Assembly (NCBI GenBank): GCA_016191555.1 | Contig: JACPVX010000041.1 | Span: forward strand, 339,257-403,256 | Source of the DNA: Bacteroidota bacterium | GTDB taxonomy: Bacteria; Bacteroidota; Bacteroidia; Cytophagales; Cyclobacteriaceae | Direction of reading: 5' to 3' | DNA: 64,000 bases | Part shown: in pieces, positions 27,056 through 36,618 of the stretch | Layout: each line of letters opens with the position of its first letter | How positions within the stretch are numbered: position 1 is the first letter of the stretch | The notes under the pieces: generated by a model | The model's database searches: none | Seen by the model: the letters and a program-made list of their open reading frames with translations, nothing else | What the model was told of the DNA's origin: nothing | Program-made: the position numbers and the translations under genes

Positions 27056-28179
27056 GCGATTACTTTTAAAGTGTGTTTTACAAAGTTGGCTTTCTTCCGC
27101 AGACTTTCTAAATCTGCATCAACAATTGTAACATGACCCATTTTTCGAAAGGGCTTTGTGATTTTTTTTCCGTACAGATGAATATGTGTACCCGTTTGTC
27201 GAAGCACTTCATCTAGCCCCTGATACTTAGCCTCACCAGAATATCCATCTTCGCCCAATAAGTTTACCATGGCGCTCGGCAATAGAGTAGCAGTATCGCC
27301 CAAAGGCAAATTGAGGACGGCACGCAAATGTTGTTCATATTGCGAAGTGATGTTTGCTTCGATGGTCTGATGCCCACTGTTGTGGGGACGTGGAGCTACC
27401 TCGTTTACCAAGACTTTACCGCTTTTCGTTACAAACATTTCCACAGCCAGTAACCCAACCATATTCATTTTTTCAATAACTGATTTGGCAATGGCATCTG
27501 CTTCTTTTGCAATGGCTAGAGAAATTTCTGCTGGCGAAAATAAATACTCCACCAAATTGGCGGTTGGGTGAAAAACCATTTCCACCGCGGGGTATGATAT
27601 GATTTCACCCAACTCGTTACGCGCAACGATGACGGCAATTTCTTTTTCGAAATCAATCAACTTTTCTAGTAGGCCTGGCGCATCAAAGGCTTTGTCCAAA
27701 TCTGCTTCCGTGCGAAGTAGTTGGACGCCCCTTCCATCATAACCTTCTTTTCCGAGCTTATTGACAGCTGGTAAAAAAGATCGGTTGGCAATTACTTGTT
27801 GTTTGTTTTCTGTAAGGATAAAGTCGGCTGTAGGAATTTGATGCCGCTTATAGAACTCTTTTTGTGTGCGTTTATCTTGGATTAATTCGATCACTTCCGG
27901 TTGAGGAAATACTTTCTTGCCAAGCCTAACGAGTTCTTTCAGGGCTTCCACATTTACGTTTTCTATTTCGATGGTAATTAGATCACAGCTTTTACCAAAG
28001 TCAACTACGGTTTGATAGTCTGTTAACTTGCCATGGGTGAATGTAGAAATAGCCGAACACGGGGCAGCAGCATCCGGATCGAGCACTGAAAAATGAATAT
28101 TAAAATCAATACCCGATTGGATGAGCATGCGGCCAAGCTGCCCGCCACCGAGGATACCGATTTTTTGATTTAAGCTCAT
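27052..28179 (-). CDS. purK: N5-carboxyaminoimidazole ribonucleotide synthase
   Basis: A 375-residue ATP-grasp enzyme that carboxylates AIR in purine synthesis. The N-terminal [15 protein letters not shown] is the PurK start signature, [15 protein letters not shown] is the ATP-grasp loop, and [17 protein letters not shown] is the C-terminal metal/ATP motif. ATG 28179 is chosen over the in-frame TTG at 28203, since the GGGQLG motif then falls at its usual place. It overlaps purE by four bases and begins 45 bases after the M1 peptidase gene on the same strand. Confidence 0.96.
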   Translation of the reverse strand: MSLNQKIGILGGGQLGRMLIQSGIDFNIHFSVLDPDAAAPCSAISTFTHGKLTDYQTVVDFGKSCDLITIEIENVNVEALKELVRLGKKVFPQPEVIELIQDKRTQKEFYKRHQIPTADFILTENKQQVIANRSFLPAVNKLGKEGYDGRGVQLLRTEADLDKAFDAPGLLEKLIDFEKEIAVIVARNELGEIISYPAVEMVFHPTANLVEYLFSPAEISLAIAKEADAIAKSVIEKMNMVGLLAVEMFVTKSGKVLVNEVAPRPHNSGHQTIEANITSQYEQHLRAVLNLPLGDTATLLPSAMVNLLGEDGYSGEAKYQGLDEVLRQTGTHIHLYGKKITKPFRKMGHVTIVDADLESLRKKANFVKHTLKVIA

Positions 28180-28224
28180 GTTCAAACTCAATGAAACGTT
28201 CAATCTATTCCTAGCAAGTCTTTA

Positions 28225-30441
28225 TCAATTCTTCTTCAACTGATCAAACTTTGTTTCTGCTGGTTTTTTAGGGAATACGTTGTCGGTCAAATTCACATCT
28301 GCGGAAGCTCCGGCCGGGTCAATGACAACATTCGTCACTTCTTTATCCTTCATGAACACCTTTTTAACTTCCCATTCATTCACGCGCCAGATCTCAGCCG
28401 GAATGGTTTCCAATTCTTTGCTACCATCTTTATAGGTCCACTCAATGATCACCGGTGTCACCAGTCCGCCTTTGTTTTTCAAGGTAATCTCGTATAGATT
28501 TTTTCCGGCAATTTTTGCGCGAACATCGGCATCATCGATTTTATTTTTAAACTCACCATAGGCGCGATCATCGGTATTGATCATGGTAATCTCTTGCGGG
28601 CCATTATTAAAGTCGGTAGCTTTTTCTTTTGCGGCCGTAGCTAAATCGCCAGCTTTGGTTTTAATGCCTTTGTTCTCCAGGTCTTTCTGATCTGATTTTA
28701 CTCTAAACCATTTCACCTCATCCAATTCCAGGTCTACATTATCGACCGTATAAAACCAGCCTCTCCAAAACCAATCTAAGTCTAGTGCTGAAGCATCTTC
28801 CATTGTACGGAAGAAATCTGCCGGCTTTGGATGTTTGAAAGCCCAGCGCTGCGCATATTCTTTAAACGCCTTGTCAAATAATTCAGGGCCCATCACTGTT
28901 TCGCGCAGCAGCGTAAGTGCAGCAGAGGGTTTTCCATAAGCATTGGGGCCAAAGTCGTTGCCGGGGATGTTATCCGAATCCCACATGATCGGGCGCATCA
29001 TGTTCTTATCGCCTTTCATATAGCCAGCCATGCCTTTTGGCGAACCCCAGTTGATACTTACATTGGGATAGCGTTCGCGTTTGGTCTCTCTTTCCAAAAA
29101 GGAATTCAATCCTTCATCCATCCAGCTCCACTGACGCTCGTCTGAGTTTACAATCATCGGGAAGAAGTTATGGCCTACTTCGTGAACTATCACACCAATC
29201 ATGCCTTCGTAAGTACGTTGTGAATACGTGCCGTCTGCTTTCGGTCTTCCGCCATTGAAGCAAATCATGGGATACTCCATTCCCTGATTAGCGGTATGCA
29301 CCGAGTAAGCAGTTGGATATGGATAATCAAATGTGCGTGCTGAATATACTTCTAATGTATTCTTAATAGCCATGGTGGATTCTTTCGCCCACAGCGGATT
29401 TCCTTCTTTCGGGTAGAGCGATTGTGCTAATGGCGTTTTGTCGTTTACCTTCACGGCCATTGCATCCCAAATAAATTTGCGTGAAGTGACAAACGCAAAG
29501 TCTCTCACGTTTTCTGCGTAAAACTCCCACGTGCTTTTTTTCTTTGAGCGTTCTTTTTCTTTCTTCTTTGCTTCGTCTTCGGTTACAATAAACACCTGCT
29601 TATCAAAAGTTTTCTTGGCTGTTTCGAAGCGATCAATTTGCTCTTTGGTAAGTACAGCCTTTGGGTTTTGCAACATGCCGGTTGCGCCTACAATGTGATC
29701 AGACGGAACTGTGATGCGCACACGGTAATTTCCAAAAGTCAATGTAAACTCCCCCTGACCTAAGAATTGTTTATTCTGCCAGCCTTCGTAGTCATCGAAC
29801 ACACACATGCGTGGGAACCATTGCGCTTCCGTATAGAGGTAGTTTCCATCTTCCGGGAAATATTCGTAGCCTCCACGCTCACCGAATTTCACGCGGTCTT
29901 TTTCATTGTAGCTCCACTCCACTTTGAAAACAAACTTATCGCCAGTTTTCATAGCTACCGGAAGATCCACACGCATCATCGTGTTGTTAATCAGAAATGG
30001 AAGGTCTTTGCCATTCACATCTTTTACAGATTTGATTTTAAAGCCTCCTTCGTAACCGTACGTGTCGCTGGAAAGCGGAAAGAATTTAGCGGGAATTGAA
30101 TCTCTTACCCGATTCGTTTCGCTCTTATCCGTCATGTTGTCTTTCGACAAATTATTTTGATCTAATTGCAACCACAAGTAGCGTAAAGCTTCCGGTGCAT
30201 TGTTATAGTAAGTAATCGTTTCCTTACCGGTGATGAATTGGGTTTCATCATTCAATTCCACATCAATGTCATAGTCGGCACGCTGTTGCCAATAATTGAC
30301 ACCGGGTGCGCCCGATGCTGATCGGTAGCTATTGGGCGTTGGCAAAATCTGATCAAGCTGCTCGAATTTACCCTGCCACTTTTGCTGGCTGAAGGCAGGG
30401 ATTGAGCATACAATAAAAATTATAATGAAAAATGGCTTCAT
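28225..30441 (-). CDS. Secreted M1 family metallopeptidase (copy 1)
   Basis: A 738-residue protein with a signal peptide (MKPFFIIIFIVCSIPAFSQQ) when started at ATG 30441; upstream residues in the longer frame look non-natural. It contains the M1 zinc site HEVGHNF (first His about residue 420) and the glutamate 18 residues further on in WMDEGLNSF. An exopeptidase-type motif is less exact: the usual GAMEN is replaced by NQGMEYPMICF. M1 enzymes remove N-terminal residues from peptides, here outside the cytoplasm. A close paralogue lies at 33103-35340. The gene is followed by purK on the same strand, with DUF2279 upstream. Confidence 0.92.
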   Translation of the reverse strand: MKPFFIIIFIVCSIPAFSQQKWQGKFEQLDQILPTPNSYRSASGAPGVNYWQQRADYDIDVELNDETQFITGKETITYYNNAPEALRYLWLQLDQNNLSKDNMTDKSETNRVRDSIPAKFFPLSSDTYGYEGGFKIKSVKDVNGKDLPFLINNTMMRVDLPVAMKTGDKFVFKVEWSYNEKDRVKFGERGGYEYFPEDGNYLYTEAQWFPRMCVFDDYEGWQNKQFLGQGEFTLTFGNYRVRITVPSDHIVGATGMLQNPKAVLTKEQIDRFETAKKTFDKQVFIVTEDEAKKKEKERSKKKSTWEFYAENVRDFAFVTSRKFIWDAMAVKVNDKTPLAQSLYPKEGNPLWAKESTMAIKNTLEVYSARTFDYPYPTAYSVHTANQGMEYPMICFNGGRPKADGTYSQRTYEGMIGVIVHEVGHNFFPMIVNSDERQWSWMDEGLNSFLERETKRERYPNVSINWGSPKGMAGYMKGDKNMMRPIMWDSDNIPGNDFGPNAYGKPSAALTLLRETVMGPELFDKAFKEYAQRWAFKHPKPADFFRTMEDASALDLDWFWRGWFYTVDNVDLELDEVKWFRVKSDQKDLENKGIKTKAGDLATAAKEKATDFNNGPQEITMINTDDRAYGEFKNKIDDADVRAKIAGKNLYEITLKNKGGLVTPVIIEWTYKDGSKELETIPAEIWRVNEWEVKKVFMKDKEVTNVVIDPAGASADVNLTDNVFPKKPAETKFDQLKKN

Positions 30442-30527
30442 ACTGGGAGATTTATTTAAAGGCCCCAAAAGTAACCAAAGTTGATGGAATGCCGAATGAT
30501 TATTACTTGGCCGGAATAGGTGATAAA

Positions 30528-31364
30528 TCAGAAGTAAATCCAATGAAACCGAACCCCTTGCGTGGAAACTTCAATAGCTGGAGCAGGGCATTTAACGATG
30601 GTGAGCGGAAATAAAATTGTGCGCCAACTTGTTTTTAGTGAATTGAAATAGTTGGGGTTCAAATCCAGCGATAAATAGAATTTTCGATAAGGAGAAAAGC
30701 CATGTGCTGCATTTTCTGCGTCACGACCATAGATCATGCCTTCCGCGCCAAATCCAATGGCAATTGACAAAAATGAGGGCCACCATTTTTTATCAGGCGT
30801 CCAACTGTACCAAAGGGTTTGACCATTGTAGTCTTTCAATGCTTCTTGTAAGAATCCATCTCCTAACAAACTGGGGCGCAGCACGGCAAATGAAGTAGGG
30901 TGAAATGAATATTTCGGAAAGATTTTTATGTGACTCCACCATTTGATCTGCGCGAAAAATAAAGTAGCCCCAAACGCATTGGCCACCAAATCAAAAAGAG
31001 AGGCTCCATAACCTACGGAAAACCCATCCATTATTTCTATTGACGAAACAATAATAAATCCGGTGATGGTGCCCAATGAAAGTGCCGTCTTTAATCCACC
31101 CCAACGCAAGAGCCTCCATGCCACGGCACAAACGTGAAACGACCACGCGGCATGAGCGAATTTATCGAGTTGTTTCCATTCAGGCCAGTCATTGAAAAAA
31201 TGAAACGGTTGCACCATCTGATCGGAATACCAGGCTTTCGCCAATGCTCCTACCAGTACCACATAAACAAGCACCATAAAACCAATCACCCATCGCAGGC
31301 GGGATTGGCCGGAAACAAATTGTTTGAGCTTTTGGATCACCGCGCCAAGATACAAGTTCGTCAT
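30528..31364 (-). CDS. DUF2279 family exported/membrane protein
   Basis: The 278-residue protein has an N-terminal membrane helix (WVIGFMVLVYVVLVGALAKA), further hydrophobic segments around DKFAHAAWSFHVCAVAWRLL, and the IEIMDGFSVGYGASLFDLVANAFGA stretch characteristic of DUF2279 (YfiM-like) proteins. Family function is unknown. It ends 86 bases before the first M1 peptidase start and may be its transcript leader gene. The 5' side is divergent from the GH20 gene with 44 bases between the starts. Confidence 0.85.
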   Translation of the reverse strand: MTNLYLGAVIQKLKQFVSGQSRLRWVIGFMVLVYVVLVGALAKAWYSDQMVQPFHFFNDWPEWKQLDKFAHAAWSFHVCAVAWRLLRWGGLKTALSLGTITGFIIVSSIEIMDGFSVGYGASLFDLVANAFGATLFFAQIKWWSHIKIFPKYSFHPTSFAVLRPSLLGDGFLQEALKDYNGQTLWYSWTPDKKWWPSFLSIAIGFGAEGMIYGRDAENAAHGFSPYRKFYLSLDLNPNYFNSLKTSWRTILFPLTIVKCPAPAIEVSTQGVRFHWIYF

Positions 31365-31392
31365 TGCATCCGCTGAATATTTTCTACTTTTG
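31363..31392 (+). promoter_or_regulatory. Promoter of the GH20 gene
   Basis: ATTG at 31363-31366 and TACTTTTG (TAnnTTTG) at 31385-31392 are 18 bases apart, fitting the Bacteroidota -33/-7 pattern. The start codon is at 31409, giving a leader of roughly ten bases. The -33 element overlaps the start codon of the divergent DUF2279 gene. Confidence 0.5.
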
Positions 31393-31408
31393 AAAGTAAA
31401 GTGAATCT

Positions 31409-33022
31409 ATGTCTCGAATTTATTTTTTCTTGATTACAGTTGGTTTGTTGATTTCATGTGGGAGAACTAGTGAGTCCTCTCTTCAATCATCATCCGTCAT
31501 TCCGTTGCCTGCCGAAGTAAAGTCCGGCTCTGGAAATTTTGAGTTAGCGAATAACACAGCGATTTCCATTCCGCAACAAAGTGAAGAATGGAAAAACATT
31601 TCAAGCTACCTCATCGGCTTACTTCAAACAGCTACCGGCTTTCAGTTTACGGTTCAAAATGGCGATGGAGAAAAAGGCATTTGCTTTAAATCCATCGATG
31701 AAAAAGAATTGGGTGCAGAAGGCTATCGCATCACCATCGATGAAGAATTAATCACCATCGCTTCAAATCAACCACAAGGTGCTTTTCGGGCGATTCAAAC
31801 TTTACGGCAGTTGTTGCCCGCAGCTATCGAGTCCAACACAGTTCAAAATGTCTCATGGAAAATTCCCACAGGAAGTATTCGCGATTTCCCGCAATATGGT
31901 TACCGGGGCGCTATGCTGGATGTGGCGCGTCATTTCTTTTCGGTAGAAGAAGTAAAACGTTATATCGATATGATTGCTCTTTATAAAATCAATTTTTTGC
32001 ATCTGCACTTATCGGATGATCAAGGCTGGCGTATCGAAATAAAATCGTGGCCAAATTTGACGCAGGTGGGTGGACAAACGGAAGTGGGTGGTGGACAAGG
32101 TGGATATTACACACAAGAACAATACACGGAAATCATTCGCTATGCGCAAGCGCGCTACATTACCGTGGTTCCTGAAATTGATATGCCCGGTCATATCAAC
32201 TCCGCACTGGCTTCGTATGGTGAGCTAAACGGTGGCACCATCGTGCCAGCTGAAGGACGATTGTCAATCGCGGCGAACGCCAATAAAATCTTAGATGGCA
32301 AATCGAAACCGACTGAACTTTATACCGGCATTGAAGTAGGTTGGAGTACGCTGCGTTTAGAAAAGGAGACCACCATGCGTTTTGTGAGTGATGTAATTCG
32401 CGAACTTTCAGCGCTCACACCGGGGCCTTACTTCCACATTGGTGGCGATGAAGCCAAAGTGACCAAGAAAGAAGATTACATTGAGTTTATCAATCGCTTT
32501 CAGGAATTGGTAAAGGCCAATGGAAAAACCATGATGGGCTGGGAAGAAATTGCGCAAGGCGAGATTGCTGGTGAAACCATTGTGCAGTTTTGGAATGCAT
32601 CAAAGTATGCGTTGATGGCATCGGAAAAAGGAAGTAAGATTTTGATGTCGCCAGCCACAAAAGCATATCTCGACATGAGTTACGATTCTACTTCAAAGTA
32701 TGGTTTACACTGGGCGGCTTATATTGAAGTGGATAGCGCTTATTTATGGGATCCTTCAACTTTCGTTGATGGCATCACCCGCGAAAACATTATTGGTATA
32801 GAGGCACCCTTGTGGTCGGAGACCATTTCGAACATAGATGAGGTAGAATACTTATTATTTCCTCGACTACCCGGCTACGCGGAAATCGGCTGGACAAAAA
32901 CCGAAGCGAGAAATTGGGATGAATATAAAGTTCGATTAGGAAAACAAGCAGAGCGCTTTCGGTTAATGAACATCGATTTCTATCGTTCCAAAAAAGTGCC
33001 GTGGGTTGATTCTACAAATTAG
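31409..33022 (+). CDS. Beta-N-acetylhexosaminidase, GH20 family lipoprotein
   Basis: The protein has 537 residues and a lipoprotein signal (LLISCGRT, cysteine 17). It has the GH20 N-terminal alpha-beta domain (LPAEVKSGSGNFELANNT) and the catalytic barrel: YRGAMLDVARHFFSVEEVKR, HLHLSDDQGWRIEI, and the catalytic pair D347-E348 in FHIGGDEAKVT. It removes terminal N-acetylhexosamine from chitin or glycan fragments by substrate-assisted catalysis. It is alone on the + strand between genes pointing the other way and ends at a clear hairpin terminator. Confidence 0.95.
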   Translation: MSRIYFFLITVGLLISCGRTSESSLQSSSVIPLPAEVKSGSGNFELANNTAISIPQQSEEWKNISSYLIGLLQTATGFQFTVQNGDGEKGICFKSIDEKELGAEGYRITIDEELITIASNQPQGAFRAIQTLRQLLPAAIESNTVQNVSWKIPTGSIRDFPQYGYRGAMLDVARHFFSVEEVKRYIDMIALYKINFLHLHLSDDQGWRIEIKSWPNLTQVGGQTEVGGGQGGYYTQEQYTEIIRYAQARYITVVPEIDMPGHINSALASYGELNGGTIVPAEGRLSIAANANKILDGKSKPTELYTGIEVGWSTLRLEKETTMRFVSDVIRELSALTPGPYFHIGGDEAKVTKKEDYIEFINRFQELVKANGKTMMGWEEIAQGEIAGETIVQFWNASKYALMASEKGSKILMSPATKAYLDMSYDSTSKYGLHWAAYIEVDSAYLWDPSTFVDGITRENIIGIEAPLWSETISNIDEVEYLLFPRLPGYAEIGWTKTEARNWDEYKVRLGKQAERFRLMNIDFYRSKKVPWVDSTN

Positions 33023-33053
33023 GATCCTTGAAAATCTGAAGTTATGATCCAAT

Positions 33054-33085
33054 AAAAAAGGCTACCGAATAGGTAGCCTTTTTTT
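33054..33085. terminator. Two-way intrinsic terminator
   Basis: Seven-base-pair stem GGCTACC/GGTAGCC (33060-33066 and 33072-33078) with loop GAATA, flanked by six A on the left and seven T on the right. It can end transcription of the GH20 gene (+) and of the M1 copy 2 gene (-), whose stop codons lie at 33022 and 33103. Confidence 0.88.
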
Positions 33086-33102
33086 AAATGAGGTAATTCC
33101 AA

Positions 33103-35340
33103 TTAATTCTTCTTCTTCAGTTCATCAAACTTACTTGGCTGTGCCACTTTCGGAAACACGTTGTCTTCGATGGTGATGTCAGCTGTTTCTTTTTGAGGAT
33201 CCAGTACCACGCTCACCACTTCCTTTTCCTTCGCAAATACCTTAGTCACTTTTGTCTCATTGATTCTCCAAATCTCTGCAGGCAAACGCTCGATTTCTTT
33301 GCTTCCGTCTTTAAACGTCCACTCAATAATTACCGGCATCACCAAGCCTCCTTTGTTGGAGAGAGTGATCTCATAGAAGTTTTTGTTTTCCATCTTCGCC
33401 ATCACTGCCTTGTCATCAATGCGATTGGCAAACTCACCATAAAAACGGTTGTCGGTAGGAATGACGGTGAAATATTCAGGGCCCTTGCTGAAATCGTTTG
33501 GCTTTTGGTTGGCATCGCCCTCCTTAGCCAAGTCGCCTTTCGCTACTTTCACATCTTTATTCTCCAGATTGGTTTTTTCGTTGCGGACCTTATACCACTT
33601 CACATTATCCAGCGACATATCTACGTTGTCGGTTGTGTAAAACCAGCCTTTCCAAAACCAATCCAAATCCACAGCCGATGCATCTTCCATCGTTCTGAAA
33701 AAATCTGCAGGTTTCGGATGCTTGAATGCCCAGCGCTGCGCATATTCTTTAAATGATTTGTCAAACAACTCCCTACCCATTACCGATTCACGAAGAATGT
33801 AAAGAGCCGTTGCCGCTTTGGCATATTGTTCTGAACCAAATGCAATCACTTGTTCGGAGTTCGTCATCAACGGGCGCATGATGCTCTTATCGCCTTTCAT
33901 ATAAGGCACTATACCAGCAGGCTTGCCGCGGCTCCAATCCAATTGCGGATAACGCTCCAACTCCGTCATCAATTGCACAAAGCTGTCGATACCCTCGTCC
34001 ATCCAGGTTGTCTGGCGTTCATCGTTGTTGATAATCATCGGGAAGAAATTATGACCCACTTCGTGAATCACCACACCCAGCATGCGCTGCAAGGTAGCGT
34101 TGTCATATGTTCCGTCTTTTTTCGGGCGACCGAAGTTGAAGCAGATCATTGGATATTCCATACCAATTGACGCTGCGTGAACGGAAGTAGCGTGTGGATA
34201 TGGATAATCAACCGTGTATTTAGAATACACTTCAATCGTGTTCTTCACTGCAATGGTAGACTCTTTTTCCCACAGTGGATTTCCTTCTTTTGGATAATAG
34301 GACATCGCCAAAGGAGTTTTGTCGCCAATCTTCACTGCCATCGCATCCCAAATAAATTTACGGGAAGAAGCGAAAGCGAAATCGCGCACGTTGGTCGCTT
34401 CAAACTGCCAAGTTTTTTTCTGTGTGGATTTTGTTTTCTCTCGGGCAATAGCCTCGTCTTGAGTTACGATGATCACCGGTTTATCGTAAGTAGTCTTTGC
34501 TTTTTCAAAACGGTCTATTTCAGTTTTAGTCAATACTTGTTGCGCATTTTTCAAAGAACCCGTTGCTCCAATGATATGATCGGCCGGAACGGTGATGCTC
34601 ACTTTATAATTTCCAAACGGAAGTGTGAATTCTCCACGACCTAAGAATTGTTTGTTCTGCCAACCCACTACATCATCATACACACACATGCGTGGGAAAA
34701 ACTGAGCGATGGTATATACATAGTTCCCATCTTCCGGAAAAAACTCAAGTCCACTGCGGCCACCGTATAAGTTGCGGTCGTTGATATTAAAAGACCACTC
34801 TACTTTAAAGGAATACTTATCGCCCGACTTCAGTGGCGTAGGTAAATCCACACGCATCATCGTTTTGTTGATGGTGTAGCTCAACGCCTTGCCGTTCACA
34901 TCGGTAACCGCTTTCACTTTATAACCACCTTCGTAGTCATACAAATTAAACTGCCCGGCCATCGATTTAGCAGCCGAAGAATCGCGGATGGAGCTGGTTT
35001 GCGTTTTTGCGGTGTTGCTCTCTTTATCTAAAATGTTCTGATCGAGTTGCAACCACAAATACTTCAACACATCCGGAGAATTGTTGATGTAGGTAATCGT
35101 TTCTTTTCCAGAGATGCTTTGGTTTAAATCGTTGAGTTCGATCGCCATGTCGTAGTCGGCTTGTTGTTGCCAATACTTCGGGCCCGGGGCACCAGAGCCG
35201 GAGCGGTATTCATTGGGCGTAGGCAGCGTTTGATCGAGTTGTTCGAATTTGCCCTGCCATTTAGGCGCTTCGGGTTTTTGCTCTTGCGCCCAAGTGCCAA
35301 GCGACACAAGCATAAAGGCGAGTAGTAAAAGTTGCTTCAT
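33103..35340 (-). CDS. Secreted M1 family metallopeptidase (copy 2)
   Basis: A 745-residue paralogue of the 28225-30441 protein over its full length, including the mature N-terminus (KWQGKFEQLDQTLPTPNEYR) and the terminal FDELKKKN. The signal peptide is MKQLLLLAFMLVSLGTWAQ. The zinc site HEVGHNF (about residue 426) and WMDEGIDSF glutamate are intact. The similarity shows a gene duplication, now separated by GH20 and DUF2279 genes. It is downstream of the HupE/UreJ-like gene on the same strand (gap 44 bases). Both copies look functional. Confidence 0.92.
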   Translation of the reverse strand: MKQLLLLAFMLVSLGTWAQEQKPEAPKWQGKFEQLDQTLPTPNEYRSGSGAPGPKYWQQQADYDMAIELNDLNQSISGKETITYINNSPDVLKYLWLQLDQNILDKESNTAKTQTSSIRDSSAAKSMAGQFNLYDYEGGYKVKAVTDVNGKALSYTINKTMMRVDLPTPLKSGDKYSFKVEWSFNINDRNLYGGRSGLEFFPEDGNYVYTIAQFFPRMCVYDDVVGWQNKQFLGRGEFTLPFGNYKVSITVPADHIIGATGSLKNAQQVLTKTEIDRFEKAKTTYDKPVIIVTQDEAIAREKTKSTQKKTWQFEATNVRDFAFASSRKFIWDAMAVKIGDKTPLAMSYYPKEGNPLWEKESTIAVKNTIEVYSKYTVDYPYPHATSVHAASIGMEYPMICFNFGRPKKDGTYDNATLQRMLGVVIHEVGHNFFPMIINNDERQTTWMDEGIDSFVQLMTELERYPQLDWSRGKPAGIVPYMKGDKSIMRPLMTNSEQVIAFGSEQYAKAATALYILRESVMGRELFDKSFKEYAQRWAFKHPKPADFFRTMEDASAVDLDWFWKGWFYTTDNVDMSLDNVKWYKVRNEKTNLENKDVKVAKGDLAKEGDANQKPNDFSKGPEYFTVIPTDNRFYGEFANRIDDKAVMAKMENKNFYEITLSNKGGLVMPVIIEWTFKDGSKEIERLPAEIWRINETKVTKVFAKEKEVVSVVLDPQKETADITIEDNVFPKVAQPSKFDELKKKN

Positions 35341-35384
35341 ATAATTTATTTAGTTCAAAAGTTTACTTGTTAATAGGGGTATTT

Positions 35385-35966
35385 CTACAGACGATCTTTC
35401 ATCAAAATAATGGCTATTGCTGCAATGGCCGAAGACAACACCATTTTCCAATCTCTTCGTGTTACTTTCAATAAATCTACTACAAGAAAGCTAAGCGCCA
35501 GAAAAATCGCTACCACTATTATTTGGCCGAACTCCAAACCCAGATTAAAGGCCAATAGCTGTGATAAGATACTCTGGTTTTTGCCTAAGATGGCTCGCAG
35601 GTAGTTTGAGAAGCCCAAACCGTGAATCAAACCAAACAGCAGTGCGAAAACATAGTTGATCTGTACCTTGCCGGTATTCAGGCTTTCTTCTTTCTTGAAT
35701 AGATTAGAAACTGCTGTGATGAAGATGGTGAGTGGAATTAAAAATTCGATGAATGCGGGATCGACTGATACTAATTGCAATGTGGCCAAGGCAAGTGTGA
35801 TGGAGTGGCCAATAGTGAAAGCGGTAACTAAAATCAGAATCTTCTTCCAATCGCGGACTAAATAAATCGCACATAGCGCCAGCACAAACAAAATATGATC
35901 GTAGCCATTGGCATAATCCAGAATATGCTCTTGCCCCAATCCAAAATATAGGCCAAACTCACTCAT
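35385..35966 (-). CDS. HupE/UreJ-like membrane protein
   Basis: The protein has 193 residues and about six membrane helices with the HupE/UreJ_2 pattern: GLEHI-like GQEHILDYANGYDHILFVL near the N-terminus (histidines near residues 14 and 24), TAFTIGHSITLALA, and FGLIHGLGFSNYL in the second half. The histidines in helices suggest transition-metal transport, as in nickel/cobalt HupE, or an accessory role with secreted metalloenzymes. It precedes M1 copy 2 on the same strand and is divergent from DUF6702; this trio recurs in Bacteroidota. Confidence 0.88.
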   Translation of the reverse strand: MSEFGLYFGLGQEHILDYANGYDHILFVLALCAIYLVRDWKKILILVTAFTIGHSITLALATLQLVSVDPAFIEFLIPLTIFITAVSNLFKKEESLNTGKVQINYVFALLFGLIHGLGFSNYLRAILGKNQSILSQLLAFNLGLEFGQIIVVAIFLALSFLVVDLLKVTRRDWKMVLSSAIAAIAIILMKDRL

Positions 35967-35998
35967 TGCAAACCGTTTCGGTGCAAGTATAAAGCTAA

Positions 35999-36029
35999 TT
36001 TTGATTTAGGACAATTCGGGGTAATTTTG
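35999..36029 (+). promoter_or_regulatory. Promoter of the DUF6702 gene
   Basis: TTTTG at 35999-36003 and TAATTTTG (TAnnTTTG) at 36022-36029 are 18 bases apart, the clearest -33/-7 pair in the window. The -7 box ends only four bases before ATG 36034, so the transcript is predicted to be nearly leaderless. Confidence 0.55.
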
Positions 36030-36033
36030 CTGC

Positions 36034-36570
36034 ATGAAGAAAATCGTTATCTGTTATTTGTTATTAGCCGCAGGCTTTAATTTATGGGCCAATAACGATC
36101 AAACATTAACTAGTAACGCCCATCCCGTTCACATTTCAGTCACTGAAATCAGTTACAGCGAAAAAGATAAAGCGCTTCAAATTATTTCGCGCCTGTTTAT
36201 CGATGACTTGGAGCTTTCCATTCGCGCCCAGCGCAAAGAACCTGACCTTGATTTACTCGAACCTAAAAATGGCCTCACCACCCAACAGTTGGTGATCAAC
36301 TACCTCAACGAACACTTTCGTGTAAAACTCGAAGGCAAGCTCTGTAAGTTCAAATATTTGGCTGTGGAGCGTGAAGACCTATCGCTTATCGCTTACATCG
36401 AAATTGAAGGTGTAAAAAAGGTGAAGACGTTGGAAGTTTTCAATGATGCGATCATGGGCACACATGATGATCAATCCAATCTGGTGCATGTTACATACAA
36501 AAGTCCGGTGAAGAGCGCACGCCTCACCGTCAACTCTCCATCTGAAAAATTTGTATTCGACAAAAAATAA
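36034..36570 (+). CDS. DUF6702 family exported protein
   Basis: A 178-residue protein with a signal peptide (MKKIVICYLLLAAGFNLWAN). The mature beta-rich domain starts with the conserved SNAHPVHISVTEISYSEKDK and contains SRLFIDDLELSIRAQ. DUF6702 proteins are regularly encoded next to HupE/UreJ-like and M1 peptidase genes in Bacteroidota. Their role is unknown, possibly an envelope partner of these. It is divergent from the HupE-like gene, with 67 bases between the starts. Confidence 0.82.
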   Translation: MKKIVICYLLLAAGFNLWANNDQTLTSNAHPVHISVTEISYSEKDKALQIISRLFIDDLELSIRAQRKEPDLDLLEPKNGLTTQQLVINYLNEHFRVKLEGKLCKFKYLAVEREDLSLIAYIEIEGVKKVKTLEVFNDAIMGTHDDQSNLVHVTYKSPVKSARLTVNSPSEKFVFDKK

Positions 36571-36618
36571 GTTCTTACCTCAACTGATTCTTAACTTTAC
36601 CTAAAAAATAAATCTCTT

